Assembly (NCBI RefSeq): GCF_049331405.1
Contig: NZ_CP186274.1
Span: 2,046,001 to 2,110,000, forward strand
Reading direction: 5' to 3'
DNA from: PoT sp049331405
GTDB taxonomy: Bacteria > Planctomycetota > Planctomycetia > Isosphaerales > Isosphaeraceae
Length of the DNA stretch: 64,000 bases
The position numbers and the translations under genes were made by a program. The notes under the pieces are model-generated. The model was not told the origin of the DNA and did not search any database. It saw nothing but the letters and a program-made list of their open reading frames with translations. Positions within the stretch are counted from its first letter, which is position 1. Every line of letters begins with the position of its first letter. This document shows, piece by piece, positions 8,196 through 16,553 of the stretch.

Positions 8196-8723
8196 TTACT
8201 CGGCGGCGAATTGACGCGCCAGGGCGTTGAAGTTCTCGACCGTGGCCCTGGGGACGTCGGGGAAATTATCCCAGAGGAAGGCCTTGAAGGCCGCGTCCCC
8301 CGTCCTGTCGAAGAACTGGAACGAGTAGGTGGGGTGGTTCGTGTCGTGCCCCCACTTCTCGACGGAGAAGATCGAGCCGATCTCGTCGTGGAAAATGTGC
8401 ATGTCGAGGGTGTCGGTCTGGACGTTGGTGAACGGCCCCGTGACCGAGAGCCCTCCGAAATGCCCGACCGACTCGATGACGGCCCCCTTGCTCCTGACAA
8501 AGACCCGCATCAGGCCGAGCGAGGGGAGGGCCTCGATCAATTCGGCGAAGGCGCCGTCGCGGAGCTTCACGATCGGCCATTCGCCGACGAGGGTTTCGAC
8601 TACAGCCTGCTCGGAGACCTCGAACTTGCGCGAGGCCATCATGGTCATCCGAGACCGGTCCTCGCGGAAGTAATCCCGGATCGCCTCGCGCTTCTCGGCC
8701 GCGAGTGGAGGTGCAGCATCCAT
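8196..8723 (-). CDS. ChuX/HutX-like heme utilisation protein
   Basis: 175 residues from the ATG at 8723; a TTG ten codons upstream is possible but less likely. The sequence runs through a helical start (REAIRDYFREDRSRMTMMAS), then alternating strands with VFVRSKGAVIESVGHFGG and DTLDMHIFHDEIGSIFSVEKWG. This last segment resembles the ChuX/HutX heme-carrier fold, in which a single domain sequesters heme in the cytoplasm. No TonB receptor or heme ABC transporter is nearby; hemB and hemL lie 2.7 kb away but on the other strand. Assignment rests on recalled family pattern, so heme binding is an inference. Confidence 0.62.
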   Translation of the reverse strand: MDAAPPLAAEKREAIRDYFREDRSRMTMMASRKFEVSEQAVVETLVGEWPIVKLRDGAFAELIEALPSLGLMRVFVRSKGAVIESVGHFGGLSVTGPFTNVQTDTLDMHIFHDEIGSIFSVEKWGHDTNHPTYSFQFFDRTGDAAFKAFLWDNFPDVPRATVENFNALARQFAAE

Positions 8724-8884
8724 AAGCCGGACGACTCTCAGGGGTGGTTGCAAAGCTGGGCCGACCTTCGAATTGACGCCGACCGTCCGTTGCGGCCCGA
8801 TGACGTCGGGCCTCGGATTAGGTTACTGCCGAGTGTTCACCGGAGTCCAGGTTGATGGACAACCGGCGCGGGTCGGCTTCTCGC

Positions 8885-9304
8885 TCAGTCGGCCGGGCCA
8901 GATGGCCGTTTCGGGCCACCCAGGGTCGGCAGACCGTCGCGAGCCGCCTGGTAGAACTCGGGCGGGAAGGGCTGGCGGAACTCGACCCGGACGGCATGCT
9001 CCTCGGGCGTCCGCTGCGACGACTCGACGACGATCGCCTGGACGTCGTCGATCGGCGCCGGGCCTTCGAGCCGGAGCCAGACCGTCGCGCCTTTCTCGGG
9101 CGGCATGTCGATGAGCAGCAGGGCGCCGGTCTCGCTGATGTTGACCAGCCCCGCACCCGTCACCTGGAACGACCCATCCTGCGGCCAGCCGACCCAGAGG
9201 CGGGTCTCGCTCGGCTCGTGTCGCGGAGCGCCCCGACGTTCCCATCGGATCGGCCCGGGAGGGTTGACCTGGCCAAAGTTCGGTGGAGTTGCGCCTTGGT
9301 TCAT
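8885..9304 (-). CDS. PilZ domain protein
   Basis: 139 residues. Both PilZ signatures for cyclic di-GMP binding are present in the right order: RGAPR (Arg24 to Arg28, the RxxxR motif) and NISETG (55-60, the [D/N]xSxxG motif), followed by the beta strand LLLIDMPPEKGATVWLRL. There are no membrane segments and no second domain; the ends are proline-rich. It probably acts as a small cytoplasmic c-di-GMP receptor that modulates a partner, which is not encoded next door. The ATG at 9304 starts the first plausible reading frame. Confidence 0.8.
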   Translation of the reverse strand: MNQGATPPNFGQVNPPGPIRWERRGAPRHEPSETRLWVGWPQDGSFQVTGAGLVNISETGALLLIDMPPEKGATVWLRLEGPAPIDDVQAIVVESSQRTPEEHAVRVEFRQPFPPEFYQAARDGLPTLGGPKRPSGPAD

Positions 9305-9472
9305 ATTGGGCTGTCATCGGGTTGAAGGTTGAGGCCTCATGCGAAAGGCTCTCTACCCCTCTAGCTTACCGGCTCGACCAGCCCATGAGTAGGGAACCTG
9401 CAACCGAGCGCTTCGACTGAAGTGATCCGCGGGACAACAGAACGGGAGCCGACCGGCTCTCACGAAATTCCC

Positions 9473-9835
9473 TCAACCCGCCTTGGATTCGGCGGCGCGG
9501 CCTCGCCCCTTGATCCGCTCGATCCTCGCCATGTTCTCGAATCCCCACTCGCAGAGCGGAAGCAGGTTCTCGACGAGCGTGACCCCGAACGGGGTCAGCG
9601 AGTATTCCACCCGGGGCGGGATCGCATCGAAGTCCTTGCGCGCGATGACCTCGTCGGCCTCGAGCTCCCGCAAATGCTGGATGAGGACCTTGTCGCTGAT
9701 GCCGGCCACCGTCCTCCGCACCACGCCGTAACGCACGGGGGACTCGCGCAACGCCCTGAGGATCAGCGGCTTCCACTTGCCGTTCACGACGTCCAACGCC
9801 GCCTCGAGTCCGCAGGTATAGCCATTGTGTTTCAT
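9473..9835 (-). CDS. HxlR-family winged-helix transcriptional regulator
   Basis: 120 residues, the usual family length. The opening with CGLEAALDVVNGKWKPLILR is the characteristic HxlR start, including the conserved cysteine near residue 8 that in some members senses oxidants or electrophiles. The winged-helix core follows with GISDKVLIQHLRELEADEVI and the wing PPRVEYSLTPFG. It probably binds DNA as a dimer and represses a nearby gene, but the divergent neighbourhood offers no obvious target. The C-terminal tail is basic. Confidence 0.9.
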   Translation of the reverse strand: MKHNGYTCGLEAALDVVNGKWKPLILRALRESPVRYGVVRRTVAGISDKVLIQHLRELEADEVIARKDFDAIPPRVEYSLTPFGVTLVENLLPLCEWGFENMARIERIKGRGRAAESKAG

Positions 9836-10065
9836 CGGATGATATCTCGACGACTCGACGAACTCTCAGAATGGCTGGCCATGATTCTAAGCGGAAGCCA
9901 GGATCACCAGGCCGGCGGGCCCGCGGGAAAGGGTCGGCGTCGGCCCGAGATGGGGCTTCGGGACGGGGCATGCCACCTGGATATCGAGGCGGTCGGGCAG
10001 GACAGCCCGAGCCGACGCTTGCGACTCCTCGGCGAGCGACCCGAGGCCTTGCGCAGGCCTTGGTC

Positions 10066-11208
10066 TCAATTCTCCTCGTCGAGCGGGTCGAGGTCCTGGA
10101 CGGCGATGAGCCGGGCGCGGAGTTCCTCGTCGTAGCGGGTGCTGCCGCGGACGCCGACGCGTCGGGTGACGAACGGGGCCGGATCAAGCCCGGCAGGGAT
10201 GTTCAGGTAGGCGACGGTCGTCCCCTCCGACCCGATCAAGGCGTAGACGCGCTGGCCGTCGACCTGCCTCGACGAGGCCTGCACCATCCCCTCGGCGGCG
10301 TAAGGTTTGTGGCGAGGCCCGGCCGCCTTCGCCAGCTTGCGCATCTCGGAGGCGAGGATCGCATCGCGACGCCGGCTCCTGGCCAGGATCGCGTCGAGCT
10401 TGCGGACCGAGTCGGCCGTCTCCTGGTGCTTCGAGGCCACCTTGATCCGATCCTTGATCGCCGCGATGGCGTCGGGGTCGGTCGTGCGTTTCAGGAGCGC
10501 CTCGTAGCGGTCGACGATCGGCGAGAGCTGCCATTGCTCGACCGAGCCGAGCAGGATGGCGCGATGGCTCGACTCGATCCGGGCGACCTCGCCGGCGATC
10601 TCCGGGGGCAGGTTCTGCGTCGGGGTCGCTTCGCTGACGAACGCGGCGCGAGTCTCCGCGGGGGCCTCGGAGGCGTCGGCCGTCCTGGTCTTCCCCTTCG
10701 GGAGCCAGATGACCCCATCGAGCCGAATCCGCCGATTCTCGCCGGGCAGGGGGGCGATGGCCCTCCAGGTCTGCTTGCGCTGACCGCGACCCAGGACGAG
10801 CGGAGGTTGGTCGAGCAGCCGGACCTCAGTCCCCTTGGTAAGCGTGCCTCGTCGGGCTCCGGGGAAGGCCGTGCCGGGATGCCCCGCGCGCACGGAAGTC
10901 TTGTCGACGACGACCTTCGCCAGGCCGCTGTCCCCCTCCTTCCGGATCGCGCGTTGGTCGATCCAGCGGAAGGAACCGGGGGGCGGCTCGATCGTGAGCC
11001 AGCCGTCGTCGGCCACCTGCTGGACGAGGACGTGATCCCCCTTGCCGAGGGTCCCGGAAGAGACCGAGCGTTCGTCGGGCTCGTCGAAGACGTCGAGTGA
11101 TTCGACCGTAACCTCGGCCGGTGCCGGCAATTCGGACGGCGAACCCGAAGGCCCGACGAGCCCCAGCACCAGCACCAGCGCAATGATTCGCGGGTCGAAT
11201 CGCGACAA
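10066..11208 (-). CDS. Hypothetical exported protein with SH3-like domains
   Basis: 380 residues from a TTG start, supported by GGGAGG about ten bases upstream and an immediate hydrophobic signal segment (IIALVLVLGLVGPSG). Residues about 32-90 look like a bacterial SH3 repeat (VESLDVFDEPDERS, then GDHVLVQQVADDGWLTIEPP), and a second such unit (SVRAGHPGTAFPG to WLPKG) spans about 105-172. The remainder is a helical region with many Arg, Ala and Glu residues, followed by a short beta unit (QRVYALIGSEGTTVAYL). It is probably a periplasmic or cell-surface protein with peptide- or glycan-binding SH3 domains. I do not recognise a named family for the whole protein. Confidence 0.7.
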   Translation of the reverse strand: MSRFDPRIIALVLVLGLVGPSGSPSELPAPAEVTVESLDVFDEPDERSVSSGTLGKGDHVLVQQVADDGWLTIEPPPGSFRWIDQRAIRKEGDSGLAKVVVDKTSVRAGHPGTAFPGARRGTLTKGTEVRLLDQPPLVLGRGQRKQTWRAIAPLPGENRRIRLDGVIWLPKGKTRTADASEAPAETRAAFVSEATPTQNLPPEIAGEVARIESSHRAILLGSVEQWQLSPIVDRYEALLKRTTDPDAIAAIKDRIKVASKHQETADSVRKLDAILARSRRRDAILASEMRKLAKAAGPRHKPYAAEGMVQASSRQVDGQRVYALIGSEGTTVAYLNIPAGLDPAPFVTRRVGVRGSTRYDEELRARLIAVQDLDPLDEEN

Positions 11209-11417
11209 CAGCCGAACCTCCCGACTCCGTTCGGGGACGATGGCGATCGTTTGAGATATGCCCGAGCGGGTAAATAGCCGAGAATGGGCAAGAGGTCAAG
11301 CCAAAGCTCCGCGGACTCGACGCCCGAACGGCGCCCGCGTTAAGCTGAAGTGACCCGGAAATGACCCCGCCGAGGCCTGCCTCCGCACCGCGGGAAGCCC
11401 GCTCGGAATCCATCGCC

Positions 11418-12434
11418 ATGACCTTCCAGCCCGCCGTCGGCTATCCGATCCACCGTCCTCGTCGTCTCCGCACCCATCCTCGGCTCCGAGACATGGTGCG
11501 CGAGAATCACCTGACGCTCGACGACCTGGTCTACCCCCTGTTCGTCTATCACGGGACCGACCTCCGTCGGGAAATCTCGTCGATGCCCGGCCAGTACCAG
11601 CTCTCTCTCGACCGGCTCGGCGAGGCCGTGGCCGAGGTCGTGGATCTGGGCATTCCCTCCGTCCTCCTCTTCGGGATCCCCGAGCACAAGGACGCGAGGG
11701 GGACCTCCGCCCTCCAGGACGACGGGATCGTGCAGCAGGCCCTCCGGCTCATCAAGAAGCAGGCCCCGCAACTGCTCGTCATGGCCGACGTCTGCTTCTG
11801 CGAGTATACCGACCACGGCCATTGCGGCCCCTTGCGGGAGACCAACGGGGTCGTCGACGTCGACAACGACGCGACGCTCCCGCTCCTCGCCGAGCAATCG
11901 GCCAGCCTCGCCCGAGCGGGGGCCGACATCATCGCCCCCTCGGGGATGATGGACGGCATGGTCAGGGCGATCCGCCGGGGGCTGGATGAGGGAGGGTTCC
12001 ACACGATCCCGATCCTCTCCTATGCGGCCAAGTTCGCCAGCGGCTACTACGGCCCCTTCCGAGAGGCGGCCGAGAGCATGCCGTCGTTCGGCGACCGCCG
12101 GACCTATCAGATGGATCCGGCCAACGGCGACGAATCCATGCGAGAGGTCGCCCTCGATCTGGCGGAAGGGGCCGACATGGTGATCGTCAAGCCGGCCCTC
12201 GCCTACATGGACATCGTCAGGCGCGTGAAGGAGAACTTCGGCGTGCCGGTCGCCGTCTACAACGTCTCGGGCGAGTACGCGATGGTCAAGGCCGCCGCCG
12301 CCAACGGCTGGATCGACGAGCGCCGGGTGGTCCTCGAGACCATGACCGGATTCAAGCGCGCGGGTGCCGACATGATCATCACCTACCACGCCCCCGACAT
12401 CGCTCGCTGGATCCGCGACGGCTTGCATCGCTGA
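11418..12434 (+). CDS. hemB: Porphobilinogen synthase (delta-aminolevulinate dehydratase)
   Basis: 338 residues from the ATG at 11418, which begins the typical N-terminal arm (GYPIHRPRRLR). It condenses two 5-aminolevulinate molecules to porphobilinogen in tetrapyrrole synthesis. The metal-binding segment DVCFCEYTDHGHCG carries three cysteines, indicating a zinc-type enzyme. The two active-site lysines are in LSYAAKFAS and MVIVKPAL, the latter forming the Schiff base. The tail MTGFKRAGADMIITY is also characteristic. It is followed after 142 bases by hemL, the enzyme that supplies its substrate, so the two probably share a transcript. Confidence 0.96.
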   Translation: MTFQPAVGYPIHRPRRLRTHPRLRDMVRENHLTLDDLVYPLFVYHGTDLRREISSMPGQYQLSLDRLGEAVAEVVDLGIPSVLLFGIPEHKDARGTSALQDDGIVQQALRLIKKQAPQLLVMADVCFCEYTDHGHCGPLRETNGVVDVDNDATLPLLAEQSASLARAGADIIAPSGMMDGMVRAIRRGLDEGGFHTIPILSYAAKFASGYYGPFREAAESMPSFGDRRTYQMDPANGDESMREVALDLAEGADMVIVKPALAYMDIVRRVKENFGVPVAVYNVSGEYAMVKAAAANGWIDERRVVLETMTGFKRAGADMIITYHAPDIARWIRDGLHR

Positions 12435-12576
12435 CCCGAGCCGAACCGAGCCGCATCCCTCCCGATCCGCAACGAGAAACCCCGACCCATGGCCAATGGA
12501 GGCGCGGGCCCCGATCGATCGAGGCGCCCGCGTCCCGGCCTCTTCCCGACCAGAACCCGAAGCGAGCCCCCTTGCG

Positions 12577-13902
12577 ATGGAAGCGACGACCCCCGCGAAG
12601 TCCCGGCCCAACTACCAGCTCCCCCGCAGCCACGAGGCCTTCGTCCGGGCCAATCGGGTGATCCCCGGCGGCGTGAACAGCCCCGCCAGGGCCTTCGGCG
12701 CGGTCGGGGGCGAACCGCCGTTCATGGCCAGGGCGGAGGGGCAGTACCTCTACGACATCGACGGCCACCAGTACATCGACTACATCGGCTCGTGGGGCCC
12801 GATGATCCTCGGCCACGGCCATCCCGAGGTCCGCTCGGCCGTCGCCGCCGCGCTCGAGACCGGCACGAGCTTCGGGGCTCCCACGCTCCGCGAGGTCGAG
12901 ATCGCCGAGGCCGTCGCGGCGGCGGTCCCCTCGATCGACAAGGTCCGCTTCGTCTCCTCGGGGACCGAGGCGACGATGTCGGCCATCCGCGTGGCGCGCG
13001 GGGTCACGGGGCGGAACAAGATCATCAAGATGACCGGGCACTACCACGGCCACGTCGACGCCCTGCTCGTGCAGGCGGGGTCGGCCGCGACCACCCTGGG
13101 AACCCCCAACAGCCCCGGCGTGACCCCGGGGGCCACCGAGGACACCATCCTCTGCCCGTTCAACGACGCCGCGGCGATTGCCTCGGCCTTCCAGAAATAC
13201 CCGGGGGAGATCGCCGCGGTCCTGCTCGAGCCGGTCGCCGGCAACATGGGGCTCGTCCCGCCCAAGGAGCATTACCTGGAGAGCCTCCGCGAGATGACCT
13301 CCAAGAATGGAGCCATGCTCGTCTTCGACGAGGTGATGACGGGATTCCGCCTCGCCCTCGGCGGGGCCCAGGAGCGGTATGGGATCAAGCCGGACATGAC
13401 GGCGCTGGGGAAGATCATCGGCGGCGGGCTCCCGGCGGCGGCGTATGGAGCCTCGACCGGGATCATGGACTTCGTCTCGCCGGCGGGCCCCGTCTACCAG
13501 GCCGGGACACTCTCGGGCAACCCCTTGGCGATGGCCGCGGGGCTCACGACGGTGCGACTCCTCCGCGTCGAACCCCCTTACGAAAAGCTCGAGGCCCTCA
13601 CCGCCAGGCTCGAAGAAGGATTGAACCGCGCGGCCAGCGACGCCAAGGTCCCGCACGTCGTCCAGCGCGTCGGCAGCATGATCACGCTCTTCTTCAATCA
13701 AGCACCCGTGCATGACTACGAGGACGCCAAGCGGAGCGACACGGCGCTCTTCGGCCGGTTCTTCTGGGAGATGCTGGCGAGGGGCGTCTATCTGCCTTGC
13801 AGCCAGTTCGAGGCCGCCTTCGTCTCGGCGGCCCACACCGAGGCCGACATCGATCACACCATCCAGGCGGCGGCCGAATCGCTCCGCGCCATCGTGGGCT
13901 GA
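12577..13902 (+). CDS. hemL: Glutamate-1-semialdehyde 2,1-aminomutase
   Basis: 441 residues from the ATG at 12577; an earlier in-frame ATG at 12496 only adds a Pro/Arg-rich stretch. It makes 5-aminolevulinate from glutamate-1-semialdehyde with pyridoxal phosphate, in the C5 pathway. Visible features are the VIPGGVNSPARAF opening, the SSGTEATMSAIRVAR loop, the cofactor-binding Asp in VFDEVMTGFR, the Schiff-base lysine in TALGKIIGGGLP, and GTLSGNPLAMAAG. It lies directly behind hemB. Use of the C5 pathway, rather than ALA synthase, is thereby shown for this organism. Confidence 0.96.
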   Translation: MEATTPAKSRPNYQLPRSHEAFVRANRVIPGGVNSPARAFGAVGGEPPFMARAEGQYLYDIDGHQYIDYIGSWGPMILGHGHPEVRSAVAAALETGTSFGAPTLREVEIAEAVAAAVPSIDKVRFVSSGTEATMSAIRVARGVTGRNKIIKMTGHYHGHVDALLVQAGSAATTLGTPNSPGVTPGATEDTILCPFNDAAAIASAFQKYPGEIAAVLLEPVAGNMGLVPPKEHYLESLREMTSKNGAMLVFDEVMTGFRLALGGAQERYGIKPDMTALGKIIGGGLPAAAYGASTGIMDFVSPAGPVYQAGTLSGNPLAMAAGLTTVRLLRVEPPYEKLEALTARLEEGLNRAASDAKVPHVVQRVGSMITLFFNQAPVHDYEDAKRSDTALFGRFFWEMLARGVYLPCSQFEAAFVSAAHTEADIDHTIQAAAESLRAIVG

Positions 13903-13924
13903 TGACCCTGCCGCGGCGACCCCA

Positions 13925-13945
13925 AGGGCCGTCATCGACGGCCCT
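13925..13945 (+). terminator. Possible weak terminator after hemL
   Basis: Eight-pair hairpin AGGGCCGT/ACGGCCCT with loop CATCG, 22 bases after the hemL stop. No T-run follows, so termination is uncertain. Confidence 0.3.
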
Positions 13946-14056
13946 GGACGTCACCACGAATACGCCCAAACGCCCTGATTTTGCCGGGCCCGAGAGACTC
14001 ATGACGACCCTGAGAAATCGACTCAAGTCCGCTCACACGAATACCGACGGACCGAG
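13946..14056. other. Spacer between hemL hairpin and glycan-cluster promoter
   Basis: Part of the 363-base gap between hemL and the first glycosyltransferase. I see no gene in it. Its right-hand end holds the sigma-70-like promoter listed next. Confidence 0.4.
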
Positions 14057-14085
14057 TTGACAGCCTGGCGGGTTCCGGCTACATT
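14057..14085 (+). promoter_or_regulatory. Sigma-70-type promoter of the glycan cluster
   Basis: TTGACA at 14057-14062 is a perfect -35 box, followed by a 17-base spacer and TACATT at 14080-14085 (four of six to TATAAT). Transcription would start near 14092, leaving a leader of about 175 bases before the first glycosyltransferase. Confidence 0.72.
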
Positions 14086-14265
14086 TCCGCCGCACGTCGC
14101 GACCACCGCGACTTGACGCTGCAAAGACGGACCTCCGAGAGCCTTCATCCTTCGATTGTTGCTGCGGCGCCCGGTTCGTTGGTGGCCAGGGCACGTGCTC
14201 GGGCGATCCCAAGGACGGGGACGCATTCCGGCACGTGTCCACATTTTGACGGGCGAGGGTGGATC

Positions 14266-15435
14266 ATGGACGATGTCCCCGCCGGTCCGGCGAGCCCGGG
14301 GCCGCGGAGGCCGCTGCTTTCGGTCGTGATCCCCGTTTATAACGGGGGTCGAGACTTCGAGCACTGCCTCCGGCGGCTTCGAGAGTCGGATCAAGATGGC
14401 GTTGAATTAATCGTGGTGGATGACGGCTCGACGGATGGTTCGGCGGCGCTTGCCGAATCGTTCGGGGCGAGCGTTGTCCGGCACCAGATACCGTTGGGGC
14501 CCGCGGCTGCCCGAAACCTCGGGGCCCGCGCCGCGACGGCGTCCCTGGTATTCTTCCTCGACGCCGACGTCGCGGTTCATCCCCAGACGCTCTCCAGGGC
14601 GGTCAAAAGGTTCTCGGACAACCCGTCGCTCGGGGCGCTCTTCGGTTCGTATGACGCGAACCCGTCGGCCCCGGGACTGACGAGCCGGTTCCGCAACCTC
14701 CTCCATCACTACGTACACCAGCAAGGCGACTTCGTGGCGGATGCCCGGCCGGCCAGGACCTTCTGGACCGGCTGCGGGGCGATCCGCCGCCAGGCATTCC
14801 TCGACCTCGGCGGCTTCGACCCCAGGCTCTATCGCCGGCCCGCCATCGAGGACATCGAGTTCGGCTACCGGCTGACACGCGCGGGGGTCCCCGTGATCCT
14901 CGCCAGGGACATCCAGGCGACCCACCTCAAGCGGTGGACCCTCCACGGCATGGTGAAGACCGACATCTTCCAGCGCGGCGTCCCCTGGATGCTGCTCATG
15001 AAGCGGTCGGGCATCGTCGAGACCGACCTGAACGTGCGGAACGACCAGAAGGTCTGCGTGGCGATGGCGGGGCTCATGTCCCTGGCCCTCCTCGCCGCCC
15101 CACTCTGGCCGGCGTCGCTCCTCATGGTCCCCGTAGCTCTCGCGATGATCGTGGCCCTGAACTTCGGCTTCTATCGGTTCCTCGCGAAGGAGAAGGGGCT
15201 CGCCTTCTCTGTCGCATCGATCCCGCTACATTACGTCTATTACTGCAGTTGCGGCGTCTCGGTGATCATCGCGCTGGGGCTCTGGAAGCTCTCGGGCAAG
15301 AGCCTCGCCAGCGCCGTGGCCGAGCCCTCGCTCAACTCGACCGGGGAAGTTCGCAAGGATCCGGCGAACGAGACGTCCGTCCCCCAACCCAAAACCTCTT
15401 GGGCGTGGAGGCCCTCGCGATGGATAAGGCGGTAA
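14266..15435 (+). CDS. GT2 family glycosyltransferase with C-terminal membrane segments
   Basis: 389 residues from the ATG at 14266. The N-terminal GT-A domain has the nucleotide-binding strand LLSVVIPVYNGG, the VVDDGSTDGS motif, the metal-binding DAD in FFLDADVAV, and a later EDIEFGYRL, typical of family 2 enzymes. Residues about 275-370 contain two to four hydrophobic segments (for example LMSLALLAAPLWPASLLMV), so it is anchored in the inner membrane. It should transfer a sugar from a nucleotide donor to a lipid-linked acceptor. It is the first gene behind the cluster promoter and overlaps the next gene by 16 bases, which suggests coupled translation. Confidence 0.9.
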   Translation: MDDVPAGPASPGPRRPLLSVVIPVYNGGRDFEHCLRRLRESDQDGVELIVVDDGSTDGSAALAESFGASVVRHQIPLGPAAARNLGARAATASLVFFLDADVAVHPQTLSRAVKRFSDNPSLGALFGSYDANPSAPGLTSRFRNLLHHYVHQQGDFVADARPARTFWTGCGAIRRQAFLDLGGFDPRLYRRPAIEDIEFGYRLTRAGVPVILARDIQATHLKRWTLHGMVKTDIFQRGVPWMLLMKRSGIVETDLNVRNDQKVCVAMAGLMSLALLAAPLWPASLLMVPVALAMIVALNFGFYRFLAKEKGLAFSVASIPLHYVYYCSCGVSVIIALGLWKLSGKSLASAVAEPSLNSTGEVRKDPANETSVPQPKTSWAWRPSRWIRR

Positions 15436-16553
15436 AGGTAGCCGTCGTCCGTTCCGACAACCGCCGGGGCGCGGTGGCCGAGGCCCTGGCCCTGGTCGCC
15501 GACGACATCCGCGCATGCGTGACGCCCGACGTCCTCATCAAGCCGAACCTCGTCAGCCACCGCGTCCAGCTCCCCTCGACGCACGCGGATACCCTCTCGG
15601 CCGCCCTCGACGCCGTCCTCTCCGCCGGCGCGAAGCAGGTGACGATCGCCGAAGGGGCCTCCGACGCCACCGCGGGGTTTGCTCAGTTCGGCTACCATCG
15701 CGAGACCTACGGCCGGCCCGTCCGGTTCGTCGACCTCAACCGCGACGAAACCGAGTGGCGATCCCTCGAACTCGTCGGCGTCGACGGCTCCACCCGGGTC
15801 GCCCGCCTCTCCGAGACCATCGCCGGCGCGACCTGCCGCGTCTCGCTCGCGCTGGCCAAGACCCACGTCAACGCGATCGTGACGCTCAGCCTCAAGAACA
15901 TGCTCTCGAGCGTGCATAAGTCCGACCGGATCATGATGCACGGGTATGCCGGGGGCGGGAACGGCTATCAGGGTTGGAAGAAGCCCATCATCGAGTTCCT
16001 CAAGGGGGACAACCTCGCCGTCAACTGGCTCACCCGGCTCATGGGGCGGGTCAAGAACGTGCGGTCGAGCCTGAAGTCGATCCTCGGCAAGGATTCGTAC
16101 GAGTCCCTCTCGCCGGCCGACCTCAACTTCCTGAAGTCCCTCGGCGCGATGAACCGCAACCTCGTGGCCCTCAACCGGCAGGTCAAGCCGCACATCAGCG
16201 TCGTGGACGGCTTCCAGGCCATGCACCGCGAAGGCCCGAGGCACGGGACCCCCTGCAAGCTCGGGACAGTGATCGCCGGAACCGACGCCGTGGCCGTCGA
16301 CGCCGTCGCCGCCGCGATCATGGGGTATCACCCACAGGACATCGGCTACCTCCACTACGCCGGCCAGGCCGGCCTCGGGGTCGTCGACCTCGACGCCATC
16401 ATGATCGTCGGCGACCCGATCGAGAAGGTCCGACGCAAGCTCGTGCCCCACTCGAATTACATCGTCCAGCGCCACTGGAAGAGCCTGACCGCCCCGATCT
16501 ATCGCGGGCCGCACGCGGCGGCGGTCGTCGCCGAAGGGGTCGCCCACTCATGA
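15420..16553 (+). CDS. DUF362-family protein within glycan cluster
   Basis: 377 residues. The start has the DUF362 pattern: KVAVVRSDNRRGAVAEAL, then VLIKPNLVSH, the segment QVTIAEGASD, and later SLALAKTHVNAIVTLSLKN and DGFQAMHREGPRHGTP. Many DUF362 proteins carry a ferredoxin-like CxxCxxC cluster; none is visible here, so this is the form without an iron-sulfur domain. The biochemical role of the family is unknown. It overlaps the GT2 upstream by 16 bases and the GT2 downstream by ATGA, so it is translated as part of the glycan operon. This points to a role in glycan or lipid-carrier chemistry. Confidence 0.85.
   Translation: MDKAVKVAVVRSDNRRGAVAEALALVADDIRACVTPDVLIKPNLVSHRVQLPSTHADTLSAALDAVLSAGAKQVTIAEGASDATAGFAQFGYHRETYGRPVRFVDLNRDETEWRSLELVGVDGSTRVARLSETIAGATCRVSLALAKTHVNAIVTLSLKNMLSSVHKSDRIMMHGYAGGGNGYQGWKKPIIEFLKGDNLAVNWLTRLMGRVKNVRSSLKSILGKDSYESLSPADLNFLKSLGAMNRNLVALNRQVKPHISVVDGFQAMHREGPRHGTPCKLGTVIAGTDAVAVDAVAAAIMGYHPQDIGYLHYAGQAGLGVVDLDAIMIVGDPIEKVRRKLVPHSNYIVQRHWKSLTAPIYRGPHAAAVVAEGVAHS

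Noticed and set aside
12379..13935. Open frame of 518 codons antisense to hemL
   Set aside because: hemL is certain; the antisense product is low-complexity and lacks a ribosome site.
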